The notes beneath the pieces are model-generated. The model ran no database searches, was not told the origin of the DNA, and worked only from the letters and a program-made list of their open reading frames with translations. A DNA stretch of 64,000 nt from Prorocentrum cordatum (lineage: Eukaryota > Sar > Dinophyceae > Prorocentrales > Prorocentraceae): NCBI GenBank assembly GCA_963575745.1, contig CAUYUJ010015948.1:1083181-1147180 (forward strand), written 5' to 3'. Position 1 is the stretch's first letter, and every line of letters begins with the position of its first letter. The position numbers and the translations under genes were made by a program. This document shows positions 9,298 to 20,430 of this stretch, in pieces.

Positions 9298-11582
9298 GCA
9301 ACGAGCTGACAATAAAGAAAGCGGGAGCTAAATCCCTGGCCTCCGCGAGGGCACGATTATTTCGCCCGTGTTCCAAGCGTGGCGGAACATGATAACGCGC
9401 TCATGGAAGGAATGGGAGGACCAAGAAGCAGGGAGAGAAGGCAGGATACGCAGAGCAGCGGAGGCGAAAACACCCGACGGCCTGGCGCCCGAATCTGCAG
9501 GAAAGGGTCCCCTGTCGGAACCGTCGGGATGCGCACCCCGGAATGACAAACAGTGCTCAAAACACTAACATCGACAAGTTCGGGAAAGGGTCCGATAAAT
9601 AAACGTCAGCTGGGACATGCAATCGTCAACTCTAGACATTGGGGCCTCATGGGGCCAGTACTGGAACCTAGGCAACAGAACAGCTGCACATGATTCTCTG
9701 AACAGTGCGAAGGTATCAAGGCGCGCTCCGTTTTCTTCGAAGCTCCGAACAAGGGGCCCGCGGAACCCTCGGGACAAACCACGCACGATCCTACAACTCG
9801 ATCAGTTGGTACGTAGTGTCAAGTGCGCGCCGTTTGTGGAAGCTCGGGGTCAGCGTCCGCTCATCACTATTTGCAGCACGCTCGAGGCACTCGCGTCCAC
9901 GACGGAAGGCAGACGAGTAACAGGCCGCGGAGTACCTGACAGCCCCGCACACCAACGGGACACTCCGCACCTCGACCGAGGAACAACCCTCCTTCGACTC
10001 GCTCAGCAAGTGTGTGTGATCGAGAACCGCGGCGAAGCAGTGGGCCGTTGAACCACATCTCTCTCTCTCTCTCTGCCTCCCGATCTCTCTCTGCCTTGCT
10101 GTTGTTCTCTCTCTCTCTCGCTCTCTCTTCTCAAGCCGTTGCTGCCTGGCGGGTAGAATTGCAGAGCGTGCGGTAGTGCAGCTGGCACGTACGTTTTGTA
10201 GGTCACACTGTTGCCAACGAGGGCCTTCTTTAGTGCCTTTTTTATCAGGAGCCCACGACGGCGACACTTGGCGAGTGGCTTGTGCCAAGTCACCGTATCT
10301 TCCCCATGTTCAGGGATGAAAAAACGCCCCTCCCCTGGGTTACAAGTGCGCGGTTTGTAAACTTACTTCCTGGGAACCCCAGAGGCCAGCGAGCCGCCAG
10401 GACGCCACACGACACGCGCGATACGCAGGGCTTGTCCACAGGAGGCTCAGCGCACAGCGCCTCGTAAACCAGAGTAGAGGCGTTGTTTTACGCCCTTGAC
10501 CATGACCAATAGAAACTCTCAAAAAACTGACTGTGAAACTTAGACCCCACGAGCCAGGACATCCCGTGCACTATCACCCAGCGGAATGGAACACCAGGCC
10601 CGCCGCTCCAAGCAGCGCAGACCCACGACTCCATGCTTCTCAGGATCGGGTCCAAAAGTGACGAGAATGTGAACCCACTCGGCGGGCTTCCCTATTTTAC
10701 CCCACGCTCCAGAGGAAAGCAGTGATCTTCACAGCCATTGAAACGACACACGAACCAGAATGTCAGAATACAAGGCTCGCGCAACACGAACAATCCATAT
10801 AGGTAATTGAAGTGGTTCCAAGATCTGAACCACCCAACGGCGCAGGACGGACGGGAACGCAACTTTCACGCAAACAGGGCAGAGCCCAAACGGGATGGAG
10901 GGAGGGATGTGGATGACGATGAGGATGATGATGGTGATGATGCGGAGGAGGAGTTCGCTCTATCTCTCTCTCTCTCTCTGTCTCTCTCTCTCTCTCTCTC
11001 TCCCTCTCTTGCTCGTTCGCTCTCTTTCTTTTTCTCTCTCCCTCTCTCTGACTCCATCCCCCCCTTTCAAGCAAGCCTTTAGGAATTTCACATAAAACGT
11101 GCTCGTGGTTGGGGGGATCACGTCGGATGCGCCCCTCTCGCAGTGAAGTACCTGTCGCCTACCTGCAATATAGTAGCATGCGTCATGTAGCCAACGCGTT
11201 CCTCGTCAATCACATCAAATGGGGAGGTTGCCGCACTCTGTGAAATGGGCGTGGAGGAAAGAGCCGTTCACATTAGTGACTCACCGCGTCAAGGCACTGC
11301 GCATCGAATATGGGATATGAAACCACTGACACCGTCGACCCCCCTGAAGTAATCATGCACTCAAGCACTGGATTCGGCTCCCACTTGCACCGCAGAAACT
11401 GGCCACACATCGTTGCGATGCTCCGTTAAACGGCCCTTGGAGAGAATGCCGTGTACATAAACATCGAGCTAAGCTCCCGCTTGCACCGTCAAAATGGCCA
11501 AATTTTCTTGCGGCACTCCGTTATGATGACATGCGCTCTGGCACCTTCGTTAAGCTCCCCCCATATTGGATGCCATGCCAAC
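9298..11582. other. No supported gene; two CT/GA microsatellites
   Basis: Only short, compositionally biased open frames are present. CT-rich microsatellites lie at about 10053-10130 and 10960-11055. The segment 10140-10960 and the lower-GC segment 11090-11580 show no recognisable feature. Confidence 0.6.
10960..11055. repeat. CT microsatellite
   Basis: Nearly continuous CTCTCT with a few TTTC interruptions, preceded by a GATGAT-rich stretch from about 10910. Confidence 0.95.
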
Positions 11583-12440
11583 TCACGATTCATTGCCTTT
11601 ACTTCTACCGCCCCGAACTCCACGCCGAATCTGCCTGACCATGTTGCCTCTCGGCGCCCTGCCTCCCAACATGACGCCGCCGGGACTCTTGAGGCTCTCC
11701 GCGAACACGGTCTCCACTGGCACCATCGTCTCATGCAGCTTGTGCATCGCCGTGGGCGTCTCCGTCGGGCTGGGAGTGCGGAGCGGAAGCGAGATCAGCT
11801 CGATGGCCTTCATAATTTCGTCGTTCTCTGCCTCCAGCTTCGCCAACAACGTATCACCTCGGAAACTGACGAATACGACGGACCTTGCTCTCCTTTCTGG
11901 CCTGTCGTACGTCGGGAGAGCGTTGAGCTCTCGAATCCACTTCTCCGCCTCCTTCGGGCCTCCTGCCTCCAGCATCACCTTGAGACGCTGGAGCGCCATC
12001 AACACCTCGGCGAACCTCGGGGAGGCGTCCCTGGGCTCGTAGCTCAAGATAGCGTCAAGAGCCCCCGAACAAAAACAATGAAACGCTGGTATCTCGCCTT
12101 CCTGTTGCTTGTTCACGAACGCCTGGAACGACTTGCTGATGGAGGTTGCCAATGACGACTTCTTGGGAATCAGAACCGTGACCTGCACCTCGTTCTCCTG
12201 TGCACGAACTCGCCCTTCGAGTTGTGCCAGCAGCGCCTACATGATGGCCATGGCGCCGTCCACCTCGTCGTCCTCGTCCTCATCCAACTCCGTTCCCTTG
12301 GCCTTCTTGCTGGATCCCCGCCTCCGAGAATATTGTTGTGCTGACTTGCTGTCCTCGCTCCTCCTGGGCGTGCTGTCAACGAGCTCGCTTCCTCTCCCAT
12401 CTCGCCAAACCTCTCTCACGCAGACCGCAGGTGAAAGTAG
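11583..12440 (-). pseudogene. Broken coding remnant, possibly LINE ORF1
   Basis: One minus-strand frame stays open across this region except for a TAG at 12237-12239. Upstream of it lies an acidic stretch (KGTELDEDEDDEVDG). Downstream is a possible coiled-coil start (ALLAQLEGRVRAQENEV), then VTVLIPKKSSLATSISKSF, MALQRLKVMLEAGGPKEAEK and a Thr/Pro segment. Residue balance is that of a real globular protein, unlike shadow frames nearby. No ATG is evident at the 5' end. The order 'LEGRVR - V(x)LIP - conserved helix' reminds me of ORF1 proteins of dinoflagellate LINEs (memory, not verified). It could equally be exons of a lineage-specific gene. I would not assign a function. Confidence 0.5.
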
Positions 12441-13221
12441 TGGCTGGACGTGGGTGGAGGAGGAGGACTGAGGGAGGAGTGAAAAGTGGCCAAGATCAGG
12501 AAGAGTGGGGCATCCACTGGCTCAGGCGCTGGCAACTGAAGCATGAGGAACTCTCTGCAGCGACTACCAAGGTTCGTTCTGCAATAGTCATCGCCATAGC
12601 GTTTGGCCGAACACCGTGTTTCTGTTTTCGTCTGTCCCGCGCGTGACAACAACTGAGGCCTCCAGCACGTAGATGCCAGCATATGCCGACCTGTCCATCC
12701 ACGTCATCGCGTGTGGTCTGGCCCTCCAGCGAAGTGAAACCACATGTACTGAAATTCTGGGCAGGCCCCTCAGAAGCCCACCCCCCAGAAATCGCACTAC
12801 GCCCTTCAAAAACACATCCTCAGCGCCGCCCTGACGGGGGGACTCCACTGACGAACAATTTGGCCAGCGACCTAGGGAGCGCAACGCTTCCCGACGGGGG
12901 CAATGTTGCGATGCCCGATAGAGACAGGCACTGCAGTGGCAATTTTCGGTGGGGTTCCATTAAGGCCGGAGGCCCGGCCTTGTGCAAGCAGAGTCTCGCC
13001 AAGAAAGTCCCCCCAAGAAGACGAGCGCACAAGAGCCTTCCGTCCTCCCCATCCGCTCCCACGACCTCCTTTCACACGGCGGGGTAAGGGGGGGCGGAAG
13101 CACGCGGCGGCGCAGGTGGATATGAGGGGCGCTGGTGCAACAGCTCGTTCTGTCGCCTCTCTCTCCGACCTCTTGCCAAGTCCATGGGGCCATTTGCCCG
13201 TCTGCGGCGTCACGTTTTTCT
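12441..13221. other. No supported gene
   Basis: Short frames on both strands, none with recognisable motifs or consistent composition. Confidence 0.55.
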
Positions 13222-13740
13222 TCAACTCTCCGGTGCGTTGGGTCCTCGTTTTGAATTCGCAGCGCAGCGCGTCTCCTCCTACCTCCTCCTCTTCCTCCCT
13301 CCCTTACTCTTCCTCTTCATCTTCTCTCTTCGCATTTCGCCACACCCCTCACACGATTCGTGGCCCCATAGGGAGATCCACCCCCAAGGCCCCAACGGCT
13401 GCGTCCGCATGGTGACTCGGGCTCATTTCGGCAGACACCTCAAACGTTTCATGGCCCCATATGGAGCTCCACCCCCAAGGCTCTAACGGCTGCGCCCGCA
13501 TGGTGACTCGGATTCATTTCGGCATACCCCTCACACGATTCGTGGCCCCATAGGGAGCTCCAACCAAGGCCCCAGTGGCTGCGTCCGCATGGCGACTCGA
13601 GTTCATTCCCGCACATCCCTCAAACGTTTCGTGGCCCCATGGGGAGCTCCACCCCTAAGGCCCCAAAGGCTTCGTCTGCATTGCGACTCGGAACAATGTC
13701 GGCACACCCCTCACACGTTTCGTGTCCCCTTATGCACAAA
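13222..13740 (-). mobile_element. Composite tandem-repeat element, copy 1
   Basis: On the minus strand this has about four units of roughly 91 bp (GGAGCTCC-TATGGGGCCACGAA), marked by plus-strand GGCCCCAT at about 13364, 13453, 13545 and 13636. They are followed by a purine-rich tract (complement of the pyrimidine tract at 13270-13340) and the conserved end block with AACGAGGACCCAAC (complement at about 13235-13250). The same order occurs at 43.9, 44.5 and 52.9 kb. It does not look coding. Mobility is inferred only from the shared architecture at four sites in both orientations. Confidence 0.7.
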
Positions 13741-14084
13741 CGGGTTGGGTTATTCGCCAAGTTTTTTCCTGAGGAGAAAAGATCGGACACCCCAACGACA
13801 ACATCCCCTCTTTGACGAGACGTGACGCTGCTCGGAGGGAGCAGCGCGACCCTGGGCTAGGCTGGCGCCGTCTGCAATGAAGGGTCAACCTTACGTCAAG
13901 CGTGGCACCCTGGACACACCTTAACCAAACTTGTCACCAACAGACAAGAAGGTCATAGCCGTCCCGCAATTGAGGGCAAGAGTGCCTGGGGTTCGTCGGC
14001 AGTTGGATCTAGAGCACATATGAAGAAGCCCGAGGCAGGTGCCGAATTATGCCGAAAGTATTACACAACGAGCCCGCTTGTGGG

Positions 14085-14158
14085 TCGCGGGGTAGGTCGC
14101 GGGGTGGGTCGCGGGGTGGGTCGCTGGGTGGGTCGTGGGTGGATCGCGGGGTGGGGCG
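14085..14158. repeat. 12-bp G-rich minisatellite
   Basis: About six units of GGGTCGCGGGGT-like sequence with small changes. The runs of three to four G might form a G-quadruplex. The Asp-Pro-Arg repeats on the opposite strand are a by-product. Confidence 0.85.
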
Positions 14159-14499
14159 ACATACAACAATGAAAATCTGCACCGAGGAGCCCCACTTCAG
14201 CCACGCACCCAGAGACAGTCCAAAACTGCTGTCCTCCCTCACTGATCCCCCCGTCAGAGCGCAACTGCGGGCAACGGAGCATACCACTTTGCAGAACTCG
14301 ACGGGTCGTGCTGCTGAGTGTCACCATTACATGGAAACGCTCTCAAGGACGAACAACATCGAACACTGTCTCTCAACCACACTACTACTAACGAGTATTG
14401 ACGGTGCCTGGAACACGCCGTCCAGCGCGATGGCGAGCAGGGAGAGTGTCCTGAGTGGTTCAATCGTCGGCGTCACATTGACACGTGCGCAGCGCGCAC

Positions 14500-14940
14500 A
14501 TGACAATAACACACACGCACACACGAAGAATACCCCCACACACGCACACCCACACACACTGATACAACACCCTCGCGCAAACCAGCACACACACACACAC
14601 GTACGCACACACTTCTACATCGGCGGCCACGCGCCGATCGTCGCGGCCGTCGCAAGCTGAGTCAAACGAGCGGCAGGCAGGGCGGAAAAGAAGGACCAGG
14701 ATACGACACACACACACGCGCGCACACATTCACCCACACACGCATTCACACATATTATTGGCGTCGCGGCCCCGCGCGCGACGACGGGGCCTAGCAAGTC
14801 GAATGCAAACGTCGGAGCGCGCGCGTCTACGCCAAGCCGAGCTCTCAGAGACCACTAACGGTTCTACGCACACGCATTCACAGTAAGGGGCACACATTCA
14901 CTCACACACACACACACACACACACACGTTTACACACCAA
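14500..14940. repeat. Interrupted CA microsatellites
   Basis: Several CACA runs (about 14508-14605, 14705-14755, 14898-14935) are separated by unique sequence. They give false Cys-Val-rich open frames on the minus strand. Confidence 0.85.
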
Positions 14941-16337
14941 CACGCACACTCGATGAAACAGACGTTCACGCAAGCGTGTGAACACATACGTGTTCCCGCG
15001 CTGATGCGAGGAACCAAGTGCGTGTCTGCAACTTCCGAGGCGCGAAAAGACGATTGCATGAGGGCACCGCTGGGTGTGCTCAACTTGACGCCGTACAGGC
15101 CCGAATGAGGGGCGGGCGCCAGCGACCTGTGCAAGGAAGTAAGCGTGGTAATAAGATGGGTTCGTGCGAATGCAGAAGGGGGGGCGGGGCATCCGTAAAC
15201 ACAACGTAACGAACTGAGAAACGACGATTGGCGCACTGCCGCCACCAGCAGGGGTAACGAAGCAACACCCTCCTTCGCCTACTCAAAGCGTGAGGTCTAC
15301 AATACGAGTATGCAAATGCTGCTGTATCAGTGCGTCGCCGAAAGTGAGCGGAGTTGCAGTAGGTCTGTTATTATATTGCACGAAATTCGGAGTGGTCTGC
15401 CGATGAGTGAAGGATGGTAGATAAGCAACACACGTTGTGCTTAGACTGAACCGTGCACAGTTCGCGGACTCAACGCAATAATACGCCATCACTTCCAGTC
15501 TGCCTCATCGTACATAATGAAGCCAACGCCATACGATATACTCCTTAGCCCTTAGCCCACAAACTTCAGCCAACACGTTGCACAGTAAATGCTAAGTAAT
15601 GGCACCCTAAGCTTGAACACCTTTCCAATGGCGAATGTATCCGTTCAACGCGTGAGTTCTAGCAATTCAACCGGGCACCTGCTGATTAAAAGGCGAATGT
15701 CTCAGGCGGGCGAATGCTTCGCTGGCTCGCTTAGAACACTTTCTGTCTGCACAATCGATCGACAACGCATCAGAAAAAAGGTCAGTTCCTCCCGTGTGGC
15801 CGAGCTGGGACCCAACTCCCCTTGTAACGAACGCGAGCAAATGCCTCGAACAAGCAAGGACCGTTACTACAGGGCAGCATGGCTCCAGTGAGCTGCAGGT
15901 ACAAAGATTGCTGGAACAAGAGAGACAATCATGAACGAGCTCGCCACCGCACCTTGAACACGTAATCAATCCGCAACTGGACCACGACGAAACTTACCGA
16001 CATGTTTGCAATGCTAGCTACGAGCCTCTTCTCATAATGCACCGCTTACCATGCAACGTCCAGCGACATACCCAGAAACGCCCACCATAATCAAGACGGG
16101 CTGCCAATGCCCATCGTGAGGCGAAAGTGATGGATCGATCTGGGGAGCACGCGCCACTCCTGCACGCGATTAATTCGTGATCGATGGCAGTCATCTCTGG
16201 GATGCCAATGTCCGCCCTGTCGCCATCGCCTCGCCGCGCGAAGCGATCCGATAGCAATCCCGAACAAAACCGTAGCGACGGGCGCGATGCGCGATTGCTT
16301 TTGTGCCCCCGAGGCTGATAATGGAGATTGATAGGGG
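14941..16337. other. No supported gene
   Basis: Lower-GC stretch with short frames only. No motif, repeat or RNA structure stood out on inspection. Confidence 0.55.
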
Positions 16338-17637
16338 TTGAAGGTTGAGGAGGGGGAAATACGAGAACGGCACCTATGCACCGTACCATGTTTGGGCTCC
16401 TTTTGGCCCCGCTCCAACGCGGTACGGTGCGTAGTAGTTTGGCTCTCAGGGGCCAAGAGACTATGTACCGTGCCATTACTGAGCCAAGGATCGACGACGC
16501 CTCGAGACACGCCAACGCGGCACGCTGCACACATGTCGCCTGCGGATGAAAGGCAGCGGGGAAAGAGGATCATGGAGAGGGAGGGGGGCAGACATGGAGG
16601 AACGGTGGCGAGCAGGGGATCCAAACGTCCGGCTGCTCCAATGTTTTCGATGCGTGGGCCCTGGAGATCTGGACCGCTTTCCTTCCCAGGGCTGGTTTCC
16701 GTCCTAAATCATTGTTTGACGGTCCCGAGTCCCAGCGAGGCCCCCCAGAGGCCGAAATCGCCCAACAACCGCCCGCTCCAACTTTTTGGGAGCGTCGGAT
16801 CTCTGGGGAGGTGCGAGTGCGCCACCACCTGCGCGCTCCTGCAACGCAGCCCGCGGACCCGCGCCCGACCCCCGGGGGAGTCAGGTCGGGCTGGCGGGGC
16901 GGCGACGTTGCAGGCTCGCGGCCGCCCCTCGCCACCCCATCGCCCTGGAGTCCCCTGCGCTGCCGAGGGCACGCCGAGACCCCTTCGAGCCTCCTCGAAA
17001 CCACCTTCCTCCTCCTCCTCGTCCCTCCCTCTCGAGCCTCTCTCCCCATCTCCTCCCTCACACCTTCCCGCCCTCCCCCCCGTCCTCCCCCCTCACTCTA
17101 TCCTCCATCCTCGCTCCTTCCCCGCTGCAATGAACATGACCTTCTGCTGGAGGTCCGCCCGGACATCTCGGGTCGGCGCCTGGGCACCCGTCCCCGCACC
17201 CCTTCCCCGGCGCCTGACGGCGGGGGCGGCGCCGGAGGCGCCGCTTCGGGCGCGGGGAGGAGGGGTCCATCGCAGAGCCAAGGAATCCGTGCAGACCTCC
17301 GAGCATTTGTGCTCGTGGCGCGTTGGTCTCCGTGCGAACCTCCTGCATGGCGGTGCCCCCGGTCAAGGACGGGACCGCAGGTGCCAGGGCCAGCGGTTTC
17401 TTGCTCCGAGCGCTGGCTGGGGGGCGCAGGGCGCGCCTAACGACCAGTCCAGCGGCGGCAGCAGGCCCTCGTCGTCCTGGCCGGGGGGAGGGCGCCTAAT
17501 CATCCAGGACGATGGCTCTTGTCTTGGACGCGTTGAGGTTCTACTTGGGCACCAGGACGCCTCCCGCGGCCTCCGTACTCCTCGGGGGACCCTTCGGTTT
17601 CGTACCTTTGGGAGACCTCGGGGACCTCTGTGGCTGC

Positions 17638-17672
<35 letters not shown>

Positions 17673-18029
17673 CATTCAGCGTGTGGGGAGGAAGGCACCT
17701 CGGGAACACGATGTCTCGTGGAGGATACAGTCGTGCACAAACTCTGGCCCAGGAACAATCAGCATCGCACCGATGACTTGGATCGGATTGGAACATGTAT
17801 CGAATCGGGCCGCATCGGCACGGAGCTGGAATCAAATCGAATCGGCCGCATCCAAATGCACAACAAAACAATGCAATCACCAAGCACCATCGGATCGTCA
17901 GAATGTGGTAATCGAATTGGATCGGGCTGGCCGAAAAAGATCACATCGGATCGATCGCCTCGGGATGGATGTACCCTGTCTGACCCCTGCCCAACATTCG
18001 CCCAATCTTGCCCGCCGAACCCCCCCTGA
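16338..18029 (+). other. Long open frame judged non-coding
   Basis: An uninterrupted 563-codon plus-strand frame, but it runs through a pyrimidine tract (about 16985-17125, giving Ser/Pro/Leu runs), a GA microsatellite (17640-17668, giving Arg-Glu repeats) and a GAATCGG repeat field. Composition changes with each repeat type, and overlapping frames on both strands are also open. I see no domain. It is the longest plus-strand frame in the window, so transcript data could overturn this view. Confidence 0.55.
17765..17960. repeat. Degenerate GAATCGGATCG repeat field
   Basis: Many close variants of AATCGGATCG/GAATCGGGC occur within about 200 bp on both strands. Similar fields lie at about 38420-38530 and 40270-40350. 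Confidence 0.65.
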
Positions 18030-18129
18030 GTTCCTCACATCGTCGCGCGACCCGGCCAACAGCACCTCCCCTCTGCGAGTACTACGATATTGAAGCTGTA
18101 CTGACTGACGCAAAATCTGCCACCGAGTC

Positions 18130-19180
18130 TCCCTGGCACGTTAAGGCGTGATATAGTGCCAGGTGCTGCCTGGTAGGGTCTCTGTTTGCGGATGCCATGA
18201 CAATGGACACTCTAATCGTCATCGCATTGAATTGCACGTGTTCGGACATGCTTTAACATACAGGTTACATGTTCTGAATATGCTTACCATAAATTTGGTT
18301 AAAACGATCTGGAACTATTTGAACAAATGCCTGCTTTCCACTGTTCGTCTTCCACAAGTCTGTCTAATAGTTAAAGGGACTCCCCCTCTACTCGCGGGCT
18401 GGTGCATGCGCCACCCTCCTTTCCCGAGGGTCCCTGGGAGCCCCAACGCCTCCCCGGCGCTCCCCAAGGCGTCCAACATGTCCAAGATGCTCCCAAAATG
18501 GCCCGACAGAATTAGCCCCAAGACCGACTACGATGTCTTCATGACTGCCCTCTGAGGCTCTGAAGACGGCCTCAGAGGGCTCGAGGAAAACCTCCAGCAG
18601 GGCCCGAAAAATCCAACATCATTCATCTTGTTGAAATTGTTTGATGGATTTCCGCATTCTCATCTTTTCAGGCTTCCGTGAGCTCAAGACGGCCCAAGAA
18701 GGAAGTCCAAGACGGCCTGAAGATGGGCCACGAGGTTCTCAAGAGAGCCCCAAGACGGCCCAAGAGGTTCCAGTGGCCCAAGAGCAGTCGAAGAGGACCC
18801 TAAGTCGGCCCAGGGGGCCCTTCGACGGCCCTCCAGGTCCCCAAGAGGGCCCGCAGAGATCCCAAGACTGTGTCAACATGCGCCCAATCGGCCTAAGAGC
18901 GCTCCTAGCCTGCACAAGGAGCCGGGGCGCCTCCGAGAAGCTGCCCAGCAGGCCTCAAGAGGCTCCCCAAAGGCTCCCAACCAACACTTCCAGGACCTTC
19001 GAGAGGCCCGATGTGTAACACGTGACGGCCTCCCGTGCCCTGCCGAATATTTGCTACCCAGAAGGCTGCTCTGACACGGTGGCGGAATTGCCAGACGCGG
19101 CTGGATCTGCGACCGTTCCCCCTGGCACGTTGAGGCGTGGAATATGCCAAAGTCTGCCTGGTGTTTTTTTGGGGGGGCTC
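18130..19180. repeat. Dispersed-repeat block with AAGACGGCCCAAGAG array
   Basis: A segment around CTCCCTGGCACGTTAAGGCG at about 18130-18175 recurs at about 19124-19170, bounding the block. Inside, 18670-18985 is a degenerate array of AAGACGGCCCAAGAGG-like units. The array is the reverse-strand form of the CTTGGGCCGTCTTGGGG units in 30.4-35.3 kb. A related end segment recurs near 20459-20578. Confidence 0.6.
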
Positions 19181-19349
19181 TAATACGGAACTGCCCCTCA
19201 CTCTACTAGTAGAATCTTGCGTGCACCGCCCCTCCTTTGCGAGGCCACTTCCCTCGTGCCCGCTCGAGGATGTTGCACTTCTCCCATGGCAGCTGATCCC
19301 TGAACCCGCTTCCACGCGCGTCCGCTCGAGGATGGTGCACGTACCGCAT

Positions 19350-20430
19350 GGCAGCTAATATCATTGTCGCCATCTGCATCAGCATCATTATTCCCACCAT
19401 CGCTATCATCAGCATCATCAAAACCAGCATGACTATCATAAGCGAGTCATCGTCATTGTCGTCGTCATCATCATCATGTTCACCATCACCATCGCCATCA
19501 CCATCACCATCATCATCATCGTTACCATCACCATAACCACCACCACCATCCCCATCATCATAATCACATCGGCATCACAATCATCACCACCACCTCTGCG
19601 AACGTCACCACCACCAACATCATGAACATCGACATTATCATCGTTACCAACATCACCATCGCCATCACCGTCACCACCATCATACCATCACCTTCAAAAA
19701 ACACCATCACCATCAACATCAACATAATCTTCATCACCATCATCATTATCAGCATCAGCAGCACCGCCATCATCCTCTTCCTCATCCTCATCCTACCCCT
19801 CATCCTCATCATTACCATCGCCAGCATCGTCCTTACCCTCCCAATCATGACAATATTATTAATAATGAGGATGGTAATGATAACACTAATGAAAATCATC
19901 AGCATCATCATCATCATCATGATCATCAACATTATCAGCATCATCATCATCGTCATCATCATCAGCATCATCGCGTCATCACCCTCAACACCATCACCAT
20001 CACCATCACCAGCATGAGCATCAGCACTATCGTGATCATCCGCATCAGCATCACCAATGTCAGCATCAACATCATCATCACTCGCATCATTCTTATCATC
20101 ATCACTGCAACCATCACAGCCATCACCACCACCATCACCATCATCACCACCACCATCACCATCACCATCACCCTCACCAACACCATCTCCATTAGCATCA
20201 CCATCACCATCACCATCACCATCATCATCATCATCATCGTCGTCGTCGTCGTCATCATCAGCATCATTAACATCATCCTCCTACTCATCACCACCACCAC
20301 CATCTTTATCATCATCGGCATCCTCAGCATCCTCAGCATCCTCATCATCCTCATAATCAAAATTATCCTCATCGTCCTAATCATCCTCATCATCCTCAGC
20401 ATCATCATCAGCATCATCATCACAGATCTC
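19350..20430. repeat. About 1.08 kb of imperfect CAT/CAC trinucleotide repeats
   Basis: Long imperfect ATC/ACC/CAT triplet array with CGT-rich patches (20240-20260). All open frames in it (Ile/Met, Ser/Pro or His-rich) follow directly from the triplets and should not be called genes. Confidence 0.95.

Noticed and set aside
16338-18029. 563-codon plus-strand open frame as a gene
   Set aside because: It spans several different simple repeats and changes composition with each; both strands are open in the same area and no domain is visible.
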